NCBI GenBank assembly: GCA_905178155.1
Contig: CAJINV010000002.1
Location: forward strand, 10,052,931 to 10,116,930
Length of the DNA: 64,000 nucleotides
Source: Amoebophrya sp. A120
Taxonomy: Eukaryota; Sar; Dinophyceae; Syndiniales; Amoebophryaceae
Direction of reading: 5' to 3'
Shown: piece by piece, positions 44,682-55,885 of the stretch
Layout: each line of letters starts with the position of its first letter
Numbering within the stretch: position 1 is the stretch's first letter
Position numbers and translations under genes: made by a program
Notes under the pieces: model-generated
Told to the model about the DNA's origin: nothing
The model's database searches: none
What the model saw: the letters and a program-made list of their open reading frames with translations, nothing else

Positions 44682-46334
44682 TAGAAAGGGCGAGATCTTT
44701 TTGTCCTGCTGCGTTCTTTATTTCACAGGGCTGTTGTGGGTCGGTTTCTGTGGTGGTTGATCTGCAGAAGACTGTCTGAAACCCATTACCAGCGTTGCTG
44801 TGCAGTTGTTTCCAACAGAGTACTATGCAAAAGAGAATAAACAGAAAAGCAGCTTCTTGTTCACAGCGTTGCCGCAGCGGTGCAAGGGTTGCTAATCGTT
44901 TCGCTATTTTGATCTGCTAAATCTACGTGTACTTAATCTTTCTTGGACTCTTCAGTTGCGTTAAATACCGTGTCCAAAAAGGTACATGAAAAGTGATTTG
45001 TCGACCCAATGTGCAGATGGGTTTGGAATTGTATTACCGAATTGAGAATAAAGCGAGAATGTTTTGCGTTCGAAAATGTACATGAACGAAAGAAGGCAAT
45101 GAGTTTTTCCGCATTGCTACAAGTCTTGCTGATAGAGATAGAAAAGAGTATTGAAATAAACGAGCGAATGAAATATTCTGATCCTCGCTAAGGACGTTCG
45201 ACGGTGTTCATCCATGGCAGATAGCTTGTCTCAGCTTCAGGTTCAGATCATTTACATCATCAACCCGCAGACACTTCAACGCAAACGATGGAAATTGACA
45301 GACTAAAGATAGGATCGCAATCATTTTCCATCTTGGTTCGTGCACCCAGTCCATAGTGAAAGTTCTCTTTGTGGCATAGGCAGACATAGTATACATAGAA
45401 ATCGAGATGCACGAAATGGCGGAAACGCAGCAACATCAAGACCGTGAGAACTTGAATTTGAAATTTCCAGAGTAAGAATGAATGTTCCAGATGAAAGTTC
45501 TTCGACATAGACCCTTCCGTACAAAAATTTTCAAGCGCTAAAGAACCACAAACCCGAGAGAATAGAGGCTCACCCTCCATGAGCCTCATTGACATTGCAG
45601 TTCGCTGTATCCAATGAAAATTTGAACCACTTCACACAGCGACCTGACGAGCCAATAGTGCAATGCAGAGTAGTAGAAGGTGACAGTGGATAAAGGAAGG
45701 ACGCGCTTGTTGCCTAGAAGTATTGCTTCTTGGTTCGAATCATAGCGCATTTGTGTAATTCGGAGCAAGGCCGGTTGTGCAGACGCCGAATTATAAATCA
45801 AAAACCACCCACAGAGTCTCACCCTGTAATCAGCCCACCACGAGTACGTAGTAGAAGTTTATCAGGTTTTTTTCAAAGCTAACGTACCAGTGGCGATTGC
45901 AGTAGTGTCAGTGTCTTTTCAGACTTTACTAGAATCTGGCGGTTTTTTTTTACGGCATACTGCACCTTTTAGCAAATTTAAGGAAAGCGCTAAGAGTATT
46001 TTTTTATCAAGCGCAGCCGCACAAGGAATTTTAGTTATCACTTTTCTTTACGGTAATATCTTTTTTGCTTTAGTTAGTCGTTTCTTAGTTTAGTTTTCGT
46101 AGTTTATTTTTCCAAAGTTTCGTTCTTGATCTTGCTTTCGCCATACTTTTTCTACTAGCTTCAGACAGCTCTTATCTAGGCTACTTTTCACTCCTTCTGC
46201 TTTTTCTGACTCCAGAGGTAGTAATACTCATCATTGTCGATATAGCTTCATCTGCTTCTTATCCTTTATCCTTCTTTACGATTCGATTCGCATATTCCGC
46301 ATAGTTATTTCACATATTTGTTTCTGTGGCATAG
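44682..46334. other. Intergenic AT-rich region
   Basis: About 1.65 kb. Only short frames without motifs. 45900-46110 is very AT-rich with a hydrophobic open frame, not recognised. No RNA gene supported; a GGTTCGAAT word near 45732 does not fold into a tRNA. Confidence 0.45.
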
Positions 46335-46933
46335 GACACATCTACTATCGTTCTGCAGCAGCATACAACAACCAGAGTCGGAACCACAGCGTGCTGCAGC
46401 GCAACCGTTCGCACACACGTCTGCTGGACACCGTAAAGCACTGGAAGGTGAGGTCGGGCTCAATCAAATTGTAAGAGGTGCTCAGTAGAGTAGCCTGTAA
46501 TACTTAAACGCTTCTGAGACCGCTAACAGTACTACTACCTATTTTGTAATAACTTCGCTGCCAGGCCCAGGGCGCCGCGCAAAGTTAAACCCGCTATGGT
46601 AGTAGAAAATATTTCTACTACAGTACAATAGACGGAATCACCACATGGACCACGCGCAAGCATTAGGCGGCTAAAAAACTAAAACTAACCGGTGGAGCAC
46701 GAGAAGGAGTTGCGCTCATTGTCGTGCTGGAACAAACCTCTACCAGCTCAACGTCCACCGCCTTAGAGATTTCTCCTCGTCAACGCACGGATAGAAAACC
46801 AAAACTCAACATACCGAACAGGAGCGGTGCCTCGAGTAAAAACTTGATCATGCAGATCCACGACAATAAGCCGCAGGACGAGAATCTTCATACCATTCCA
46901 TCTCAAGAAGACGGCGTGCTTCTTCGGACCTAG
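46335..46933 (+). CDS. Partial small gene candidate, last two exons
   Basis: Exon 46335-46449 reads HIYYRSAAAYNNQSRNHSVL then QRNRSHTRLLDTVKHWK, and exon 46747-46933 reads STSTALEISPRQRTDRKPKL then NIPNRSGASSKNLIMQIHDN, ending LLRT, stop. The join uses GT followed by GAGG (GA-AG type) to CCAG; using GTGAGG as a GT donor is out of phase. The residue make-up looks coding, but the start is not found and no family is recognised. Stop lies 31 bases before the importin ATG. Confidence 0.35.
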
Positions 46934-46963
46934 GGAAGAACAAGGGTAGTAGTTCCTCTTTCA

Positions 46964-49900
46964 ATGGGTATGAGCACCGGCCCTGTCCCGGCTGCCATGC
47001 AGCTGACCGATGTGCTTCTCGCGTGTAGCAAGCCGGAGGAGGTTTTGCGTAAAAATGCGGAGCAGCAGCTGCAGCACGCGCTGCACAACCACACCGACGA
47101 GTATTTCAAGCTACTCGCCGAGGAGCTCGCGGACGATTCCAAGCCCGCGGTAACGCGCCAGCTGGCCGCGACACAGCTCAAAAACGCCCTCTACGGCAAA
47201 TCCAAGTCCTCCAACCGCGACGCCGAGCAGCGGTGGCTGGGCACCAGCGACAATGTCAAGGTGCGCGTCCGAGAGCTGCTCGTGCTCTCCCTACAGAGCC
47301 GGGAGGAAATCGGGAGGAAATTTGCAGCACTGGTATTGATAGTGTGGAAATAGATTACTAGTTTTGCTGAGCGAAGTAGAGTAGTCATCAACAGCATAGA
47401 TCCCAACTAGTCGTGTAGGGCCAAGATCGTGCGGTAGTCTTTCCTCAAGATTGTGATTAGTGAAAAAGTGCAGCAAAATAAACGCTAGAGGCGCGAACGA
47501 GTTTTACTTTGCAAGAAATCTACTTCCGACGTTTTAACCCCACATACAACAGGTTTTCGGCAAGCTGGCAGCGATTGAGATTCCGAACCGATCCTGGCCG
47601 AAGCTAGTTCCCTGTCTGTTGGAAAGAATAGAGAACGCGAAGAATGAGTACTCCCAGGACACAAGGAAGGCGGCGATTCAATCGCTGGGGTTCATATCGG
47701 AGGAGCTTGCACTTCTCTCCGATGAGGGAGCCTACCGCATGAATGAGGCCGACACCACGGCTATCCTCGCAGCAATCGTGCAGGGTATTATAGCTACGTG
47801 GTCTACTGTGCTCAAAGTTTTGTTTGCGTACAGTTTTTTCAGACCCAGCTACAGATGTGGGTTTAGCAGGCTGCATTCTTGTTGGTGGAATCGATTTCAC
47901 TGGAATCATTTAAAAAATAGTAGGTTGTCGAGAACTTCTACTTCTTCGCTGTACTATAATTTCACAGGTATGCTCGACGAGGCCCGGGAAATTAAGCTGG
48001 AAGCCACGAAAGCCATGCTTTTTACCATTCTCCTGGCCGAAGACGCTTTTCACAAGCAGGAGCACCGGGATATGCTGATGGAGATCGTGTTGCGCTCCTG
48101 CATCGACCACAATGACAAAGAAATCCAAATGAGCAGCCTGGAGATATTGACCAAAGTCTTCGAAAGGTACTTACAATTATAGCCACGTAGCTGGTGCTGT
48201 CCTGCTAAGACAAATAAGTATCTATGCAGAAGAACGACGAGAAAAAATCCCATTTTTTTTCAAGTCCACCCCATCAACAAAAAAAAAGGTATTACGATCA
48301 TATGGGTCCTTACATCAAAGTGATCGCGGAGGCGACATGGCAGCTGATTGAGAGCAACATTGAGGGCGTGGACATCCGCGCGATGATGGTCTGGACCCAG
48401 ATTGCCGAGGAGGAGCTGAACATTCTGGAGGAAAACGCGTACGCCGGCCGGGAAATACGCCGGTGTTTAAACTTTATCAGCGACGCGCGGGAAATCCTGA
48501 TTCCCCACTTGACAAAAAAACTCATCGACTTGCACCAGGCCGAAGACTACGACAGCGAGGAGTACACGCTGAAAATGGCCTCGCAGATCTCGCTCAGTAA
48601 GAAAGAACTTTTTATTCAGCATGACGAGCTTTCTTCCTACAAAAAGAAGTCCTGATGTTTTACTTGACTGGATGAATCAATTGTTGAACTTTATAAACTT
48701 TTCCAAAATAAAACAGAGTACTGCGCGCAAATCTTGCGCAACGACGTGATATCACCCGTGGTGAAGTTTGTCGGTACCTACAGCCAGAGCAGCAACTGGC
48801 GGGAGCGCGAGGCGGCGATTCTCGCGGTGGGCAGTATGATGGACGGGCCCGAATCGGGGTCCGAGCTGGAAACCATGTTGTCGGGGTGCTTTGACTACCT
48901 GTATGAAAATCTGTCGTATCAAATGTAAAAATGTCTGGGTCTGGAAGAGTCATGCTGTTTTTGCATGACACAGAAGGTCTGGCATGGAAGCTCTAGCATC
49001 ACAGGTTTCGAGAACCTTCCGCAATGCCGAATCCGCATGACAAGTCCCCTATTTTGCTGACGAAAAGTGGGAGCTTTTGCTACGTATGCATGAGAGACTT
49101 TTCTGTGTTCTGAAATACGCATTACAAGTTGCATTCTTCCAGACCCAGAGATTTTTGCATTTGATATGTCGCACAACGTGATCGCCGTCCGGGATACCAC
49201 CGCCTGGACGGTGGCGACCATCGTGAAGCACCACATATCAAATGTAAAAATGTCTGGGTCTGGAAGATTGCCAGGTTTGTCATGCACATTTTGCATGACT
49301 CCTCATGTCTGTGATGCATGCCCTAGCATCACAGATTTTGTGAGGGCTTCCTGATGCCTATATCGCATGACAAATGCTCTTTCCTTGTAGCAAAACTTGG
49401 ACTCTTACTCTTTTTGCTGCTCATGCAATACAGATTTTAGAATCCAAAATCAGCATGACAAGTTGGATTCTTCCAGACCCAGACATTTTTACAGTTGATA
49501 CCACATGAAGATCTGCAACGTGGACGTGCTGTTGGAGCGGCTGGCCATCCAGATGGACCAGGACGTCCCGCGCGTGAACCGACACATCTGCTTCGCGTTC
49601 CACGTGGTCTCCGAGCAGGGCTACCAGATGAACGAGCAGCTGTTTCAAAAGGTGGCCGCGGTTCTCCTGAAAAACGCGGAAGACGAATCCAGTTCCGCGA
49701 AGGAGCAGCGACTGCAGATATCAAATGTAAAAATGTCTGGGTCTGGAAGATTGCCAGGTTTGTCCTGCACATTTTGCATGACTCCTGATGTCTGTGATGC
49801 ATGCCCTAGCATCACAGATTTTGTGACGGCTTCCTGATGCCTATACCGCATGACAAATGCTCTTTCCGTGTAGCAAAACTTGGACTCTCTTTGCTGCTCA

Positions 49901-51447
49901 TGCAATACAGATTTTCTTAGAATCCAAAATCAGCATGACAAGTTGGATTCTTGCAGACCCAGACACTTTTACAGTTGATAGCAGAGCAACGCCTACAACG
50001 CCCTGGCGATCATGATCAAAAAGAGCTGCAACACCGGGCTGGGGCAGAATCTTCACATGCAGAATGCGAACAGCCCGGTTGTGAGCATGATGACGGTCCA
50101 GAAGATCACGGAAGTGATTCTAGACCGGCTGGAGCAAGCGTTGCGACAGAAACGGAATGACCCACAGTGTGAGTTACACGGAAATCTCTGCGTGTGCCTG
50201 TCGGAGCTGGTCGAAAAGTTCCCGAAGGAACAAATCCTGCAGAATCAAGCCTTGCCAGACAGGATCATGACATTGTATTTTTTGCTCTGCTATAGTGAAA
50301 TGTTTTTCTGTTGTGGCCACCGAACAGCAGTCATTGTATGCATCGCAACTTCAGAGAAATGTTTATCAATAATTTTACCGGTCTGACTGCGCACGGTGAT
50401 ATCATGATGAAGGAAGTTCTAATCGAGGATGAGGAAAACAACACATCACAGGTACGTCGAGGCTCTGGATTTGTATGCGATCCAGAACGAGAACACGCAC
50501 GTGCTCCCGGACGCCCTGATGGCCGTTGGTTTGATGATAAAGAAGCTGGGCAGCAATTTCGAGCCATACATGCAGCGATGCGTCAAGTACTTCCAGATGG
50601 GTCTTCAGAATTACGAAGATGTGCAGACCTGCAACATGTGCACCGCGCTTATCGGCAACCCGCTAGCCAACAATTTGCGGGAGCGGTTTCTGCCTTATAG
50701 CGAGCAATTGATACAGCTAGTGATAAATAACGTGCGCCAAGAGGATGTGGATAAGAAGGTACGAGGAATTTTTTTTCATTCTAATAATGAAATGAGTAGT
50801 CAAAGTCATTTATTTTTTATCCACTTAAAAATCCGGTCTTAGCTTCATTTGACGACCTCTGGTGTACGAAAAAACAGATCAAGCTTTCCTGCATCTGCGC
50901 GCTCGGCGACGTTGCAATGGCCCTGGGCGGCAAATTTGCTCCCGCGCTCCCCCAGGTGGGGCAGGTGCTGCAGCTAGCCGCCTCGGTGCAGGTAGAGGAC
51001 GCCGACCTGGACAGTTATGACTGGATCGAGTACGTGAACAAGCTGCGCGAAACCGTTCTCGAGGCGTACATTTCTATCGCCTACGGCCTATCCGAGGGGA
51101 ACGAACTGCACCAATTCAAGAGTTGGGTCACCCCGATTCTGGGGCTGATCAGCATCATCGTGCAAGACAGCAAGCGAAGTAACCCGAACGACGGCGGTAA
51201 CAGCAGCGGAAGCATGCTCACCACGACGTCGCCCGGAAGTAGCTCTTTGGTTTCCAAAGACGTGATGAAGCAGGCCTGCAACACGATGGGCGACTTGATC
51301 AACTTCTTCCAGAAGGAGCTCTGCAGCTACCTGAAAGACGCCCCGTTCCTGCCCGATCTGATCCAATACGCGCAGAACACCAATGACGCCGATGTACTCA
51401 ACACTCTTTCTTGGCTGAAAACCGGACTGCAAAAGTACGGCGCATAA
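46964..51447 (+). CDS. KPNB1: Importin subunit beta-1 (karyopherin beta)
   Basis: Ten exons: 46964-47332, 47553-47784, 47968-48166, 48289-48596, 48717-48916, 49172-49235, 49506-49718, 49986-50274, 50452-50758, 50878-51447; 916 residues. Importin beta carries cargo through nuclear pores and is released by Ran-GTP. The N-terminus LRKNAEQQLQHALHNHTDEY with ATRQLAATQLKN is the importin-beta N domain; HEAT repeats follow with family landmarks IPNRSWPKLVPCLLE, WTQIAEEELNI, WREREAAILAVGSMMDGPES, VIAVRDTTAWTVATIV, NRHICFAFHVV, LRETVLEAYISIAYGL and a final LSWLKTGLQKYGA. Length is near the usual 870-880, with a short Ser/Gly insert near residue 825. Six introns are GT-AG; the three in the middle are introner elements that restore HEAT helices when removed exactly. 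The sixth canonical one could also be GA-AG (GATCAT at 50262). Confidence 0.96.
48917..49166. mobile_element. Introner element 16, family A2 (inverted orientation)
   Basis: 250 bp. Ends TATCAAATGTAAAAATGTCT and (reverse complement) TATCAAATGCAAAAATCTCT. Flanked by TGTCG at 48912-48916 and 49167-49171. Reverse orientation relative to 28963 and 39214. Removal gives YENLSHNVIAVRDTTAWTV, which aligns gap-free with other importins. Confidence 0.94.
49236..49500. mobile_element. Introner element 17, family A1
   Basis: 265 bp. Left end TATCAAATGTAAAAATGTCT; right end (reverse complement) TATCAACTGTAAAAATGTCT. Flanked by CCACA at 49231-49235 and 49501-49505. Removal gives IVKHHMKICNVDVL. Very similar to element 18, sharing the variant right end. 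Confidence 0.93.
49719..49980. mobile_element. Introner element 18, family A1
   Basis: 262 bp. Left end TATCAAATGTAAAAATGTCT; right end (reverse complement) TATCAACTGTAAAAGTGTCT. Flanked by GCAGA at 49714-49718 and 49981-49985. Removal gives KEQRLQSNAYNAL. Near-identical to element 17, so one probably arose recently from the other or a shared parent. Confidence 0.93.
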
Positions 51448-53585
51448 TGATCAACCTGTTGGCAAGAACGACCAGGCTGCATAGTAGAAGTTGTAAAATG
51501 AATCACAAGCGACTACGACTTCTAGGAGAACTGTAACAGTTTCGGCTCGCTGCAGCGGAAAGTGTAGTGGTGATCGGCTTATTTCTTGTTGCGACGTTGG
51601 TACAGGCGGCTCAGCTCTCCTCCGAGTCGGTGGAAGAAAGCCGCGGCATTCGCAGCCGGCACGGTCGATCGCAACCCGATCTTTTTGGAGGAGGTTCGTC
51701 TCAACTAGGTACATCTTTTCCGCCCCAGAGGACACGGCCTACCCGCTGGGGATGGTACTGTTGGGACCCCTCTCCCCGTGCAAGATTCATCGCTGGCAGC
51801 CTGTGTTGAGACCCCGGAGCGCACCACACGTCGAAGTAAAAAGAAAGCAATTATAACAGTAACACTCACGACCACGCTCCTACCGCTCCTACAGATAGAT
51901 AAAAGATCAACGAGAACAAAAAACACACACACAAACTCACATCGACGAAAAACCACGGCAATACTCCCTGCCGCTGGGATCAGACGCAATACAAGCGAAG
52001 AAAAACTAGTACAATGCGTATTTACACTAAACACACACACAACTTTATTATTCGAGAATCAATAGCAACAGTTAAACTTAAAACACACACACAACTTTAG
52101 TTTTTAGCGTATTTTCACACAGCACTGATGTCTTGGCAAGACAAGAGCATCTATAGACGAAACGTGTGAGTCGCTACGACGAGCTGCTCACACGTAAAAA
52201 AAAATTTAAGGCGCGTGCTCTATTGGTAGTGGCGAAATAAAAGGTATTTTACACGACCCGGAGACCAGGAGGAGAATGTTGTATGAAAATTGTCAAAGGA
52301 ATGTACGACGTAGTAGCATTTCATTTCCTGTATCCGGAACAACGAAGCCACACGTATACGAAATTTTATCATAGAGCACTCGCGGTGGAAGCCGCGTCTC
52401 GCGCAAATAGTATCCTAGTCCACCCCCGAAGAGTTGCGGTGGGGGCTCAATCGCAATAAAGGCAACCCACCCGGTCTGCCCCGCCTGGTAGCGACTACTT
52501 TGAAAGAACATTGTATAGTGATGATGTACTTCTTCTTCTGCCACAACAAGATAGAAGGAGCAAGAACTTCTCATGCTCGTGCCTCTTTTCACCTTTCTCT
52601 AGGTGCCGAAAGGCTCGTGCGAGTTGAAGAACGTATACTCTTCACCACGAGGAGCAGTGCAGAGCTGCGACTAGTGGAGTTTTACCTTTCTCTTAGCGAA
52701 TCTAATTCTAATCGCAATTCCTATTCGTCTTCTCCCCTAAATTTTTTTTCTTCTTTTTTTTCTTCGTTTTCCTTTTCGTAGTTTTTGTATTCTTGGTTTT
52801 GGTTTTGATGTGGTAACATGTAGATGCACCGCTACCGTTACGACATTTACTACTCGTTTATTTTGGTTTGGTATCACAGTTCTCGAACGACAAGAAGGGG
52901 AATGTTATGGCCGCAAAACCTTGCAGTTTAGAATTCCCTACGGACGACACGAGGCGAAAAAAGAAGATGGGCCTGATCTCTTCTCGCTGCGCACGTAATT
53001 ATTTTCAAGAATGTAGTAAGTATCGAAAGGCAAGAGGAAATAAAGTCTGAGTTGATTAAGAAACAGGCACAGAAAATCCTAGTTGCCGTTTGGTCTCAGC
53101 CGGTTGTGTTGTTCCTGCCTCAGACCGAGAAGATACTTGTTTCCTCTGGATATTAGTTCTTGTCGTGCTACTTCGCGGACGATGTTTGGCAGGCAAGCAT
53201 GATCAGTTTTTTGGGAGCACTCTGTTGCGTATTTCTACTTCGCATGAGAAGTCGCACTTTTGCAATACAAACAAGCGATGTAATTGCTGAGCAACATGCA
53301 TGCATCACAAATGATGCTAGATCCATGTCAGACAAGACAAAAGATTGAAATTTCGAAATGAAGATCTAACAGCCGATAAATGGGCCTGTGTTGCCCGTCC
53401 GTGTCCTTTGAGTCCGTGTCGTGGTTTGATCTGTAGTCGATGATGCGCTGCGTGGTGTGCTTGTTTCCAAATTCTGCGACAAATACAATGACAATTACAA
53501 AAAAATCGCTCCAGTCTATTGCTTGAAAGATTGTATCTTTTCTCAGTTGACCAATTTTAGCTTTTTGCTAACAAAATCTGCAAAA
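51448..53585. other. Intergenic region
   Basis: About 2.1 kb. Contains ACACAC-rich stretches (51925-52095) and a pyrimidine tract (52735-52790). 53190-53340 has words like those inside family A introners (GCATGAGAA, GCATCACAAATGATGC) but no paired ends. No gene or RNA supported. Confidence 0.45.
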
Positions 53586-54192
53586 ATGGCTCAGCAAGGA
53601 AGCGTCAAATTCTTCAACTCCGAGAAGGGCTTCGGTATTGACAAAACTTGGGTTATCAGTGATGCGACGGAGTTTTTGACCGGTCGCTCTTATGCCGAGC
53701 GACTGAGTATGATGATTTTTCCCAGTTGTTCTGCCCAGGCCTGCGGGTAGATGTGCATTGAAAAATAAATTGAACAAATCAATAAATCAGGCTTCATCAC
53801 GCCGGACCAGGGTGGCGAGGACATCTTCGTTCACTTTTCCGCCATCGAGTCGCAGGGATTCAAGAGCTTGAACGATGGTATAAAATTGCAACGGTCTGAT
53901 GGTTGAAAATTGACAGTTGCACATGCAAATTACTAGCGAAGAACAAGATCAGGGTATTTATTTCGGTATTGTAGTTTCTCTAATACACCCGTGCCATGCC
54001 GACAACGAAAATATCCAACCCAACTCAGGTGAAACCGTGAACTTCGACACTATTTGGGACGACCGCAAGCAGAAGTCTTGCGCCGCCAACGTGACAGGGC
54101 ACGGAGATGGTGTCCCGCGCGAAAAGGGCGGAAAGGGAAAGGGCAAGGGATTCGGCGGAAAGGACCAGGGATACGGCGGCGGCTACTGGTAA
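53586..54192 (+). CDS. Cold-shock-domain RNA-binding protein
   Basis: Exons 53586-53634, 53791-53877 and 54029-54192 give 99 residues. The cold-shock domain is complete: [15 protein letters not shown] (RNP1-like), [11 protein letters not shown] (RNP2) and [20 protein letters not shown], followed by a short Gly/Lys tail ([19 protein letters not shown]). Such proteins bind single-stranded RNA or DNA and act as RNA chaperones or translation regulators; small ones with a Gly tail are common in dinoflagellates. Both introns are canonical GT-AG with G after the acceptor, and both fall in the domain. Start ATG 53586 gives [10 protein letters not shown], the usual start. Confidence 0.93.
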
Positions 54193-55885
54193 ATCACTTC
54201 GCTTGACGCGGAAATGCGGAAGAAGCGTGTTAACTACGGTTTTTCGGAAATTTTCACCCGTCGATGATGTGAATGTGATATGGGAGCTAAATGGAAAAAG
54301 TAATGTGATCTCTTGCATATGTGTTGAAAGAGGCTAGATTTTGAAAAAACACTTACCGAGCTGCAGTCTCGCCATCGTGAAGAAGTTGCGAGCACTGTGT
54401 GCGAGCGACCTCTTGCGAGAGTGTGCTTGTAGTTTCGGGATCTGTTTGATCGAAGTAAAAGCTACTAATGTTTTTATGTTTTCAAATTAAAGATGCATCA
54501 ATGAATACTTCCTTTTCTTTTTCTTCACTACTACTTACTCAACAAAATGGCATTGAAAATACGAACAACAGAGGGGTCAACTAAACACTATTCAATGGCA
54601 CGGCGTTACCGTCTGAAAGACGGATAGTCACCGATAGTAATAGTGCTTTTATGGCACTCGTATACTGAAGTGGGGTGTGAGAGCCCCCATGACTTGGATA
54701 GTGTTTTTGATTGTGTATTGGAGTGAAAAAAGAAATTGATGAGAAGAAATGGATGCCCTCGCTGTTCAGCTTCTTCTGCGTTTTCTTCTTTGCGAGAGAA
54801 ACAACGGAGAAACAAATCCCATCCCGAGAGGACTCATGACCAGCAAATGCGCAGCGTTTGTTGACAGATGTTTTCTTTTGTATCAGACTGCTCGTGCCTT
54901 AGATCTTCGAGACGCTAGTACTTTTTTCGTCTTTTGGCACGATCGCGAGACTCTTCTCGGCTTTGGACCTCACAGGTCGGTACTTACATCATCCGGGAGG
55001 TCTTCGAAGTCCACCGGCGTATGGTGAGATGAACTTGCGATCCACATCAAAGAAATACTGGCAATTAGTGGATGAAAATGGGTCAGATTCACGGGATCCC
55101 GCTCTAGCGCTGGGACAGCCAATGATCGCTCAAATGGATCGAAGGAGACAAGACATCTGGATCTGAAGCAACACTAGTGTAAGAGACGAGAATTGTCGGA
55201 AGAGCGAACAAGACTTTCGGTCTTCTCGTGTTTTCAAATCATGACTGCACAGCACAGGGTGAGTGCACAAAATAAGATCAACGGTGGAAATAACTGCTAG
55301 CAGAAGGTCGCTTGGTCTTGTGGAAAGATATCGCGATCTTTTTTTTAGTCAGATCAGGAGCATCACCTGTACCTCCACGTCATTTTTTTTACCAAAAAGC
55401 GTTCACCAGGGTAATTTCGTTCGAAACCTGCAAACTGCGCAGCTAAATGAGTCAGTACTTATTTGTTTAGGGTTCGATTTTTTAACTTGAACGATAAAAG
55501 CACGAAATACATCAAATAAAGACCTCGACGCATACGCATTTTTTCTAGCGGCAACAACTGAAACTGCACCTACTTTTAATAGGATCTTCACCAAGCGAAT
55601 CCCACTTCTTCGTTCTTGTGCTAGTTTGTAATCTTCTCGTAGTCGTGTAAAAAATGTACCCATAACTAAATCTAAACCTACCTAATTGCTTAAATCTATG
55701 TACCTGCATTTCCATGTAAGCTCGCTTGGAAATCTGGGATTTTATAAAGCAACACATTGCGTTCGTAACGCTTGCCACTTCCATTGAGCATTTTTCCTTT
55801 TTAGATTTAGGAAATCAATATTATATATAAAGCCTATTTTCAAATTTCATTTTTTTCCGCCACTTTTGAAAGCTACAAAATTACG
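54193..55885. other. Intergenic region
   Basis: About 1.7 kb, AT-rich. A perfect small hairpin (ACCGTCTGAAAGACGG) lies near 54608-54626. No supported gene; short frames lack motifs. Confidence 0.45.

Noticed and set aside
45725-45750. GGTTCGAATC word resembling a tRNA B box
   Set aside because: Flanking bases do not form a T stem and no cloverleaf can be drawn upstream.
19386-49980. Peptides such as SNVKMSGSGR and PDPDIFTFD recurring at exon ends in many frames
   Set aside because: They are translations of introner ends, not a shared protein motif; exact removal of the elements removes them.
4355-49980. Canonical splicing of family A introners from the internal GTAAAA to the CCCAG near the right end
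   Set aside because: In copies carrying both sites this would leave about 31 nt (or 37 nt from the earlier CCAG) in the message, shifting the frame in each gene and breaking the restored motifs.
53190-53345. Intergenic stretch with introner-like words
   Set aside because: No paired inverted ends, no 5-bp duplication; similarity is limited to short common words.
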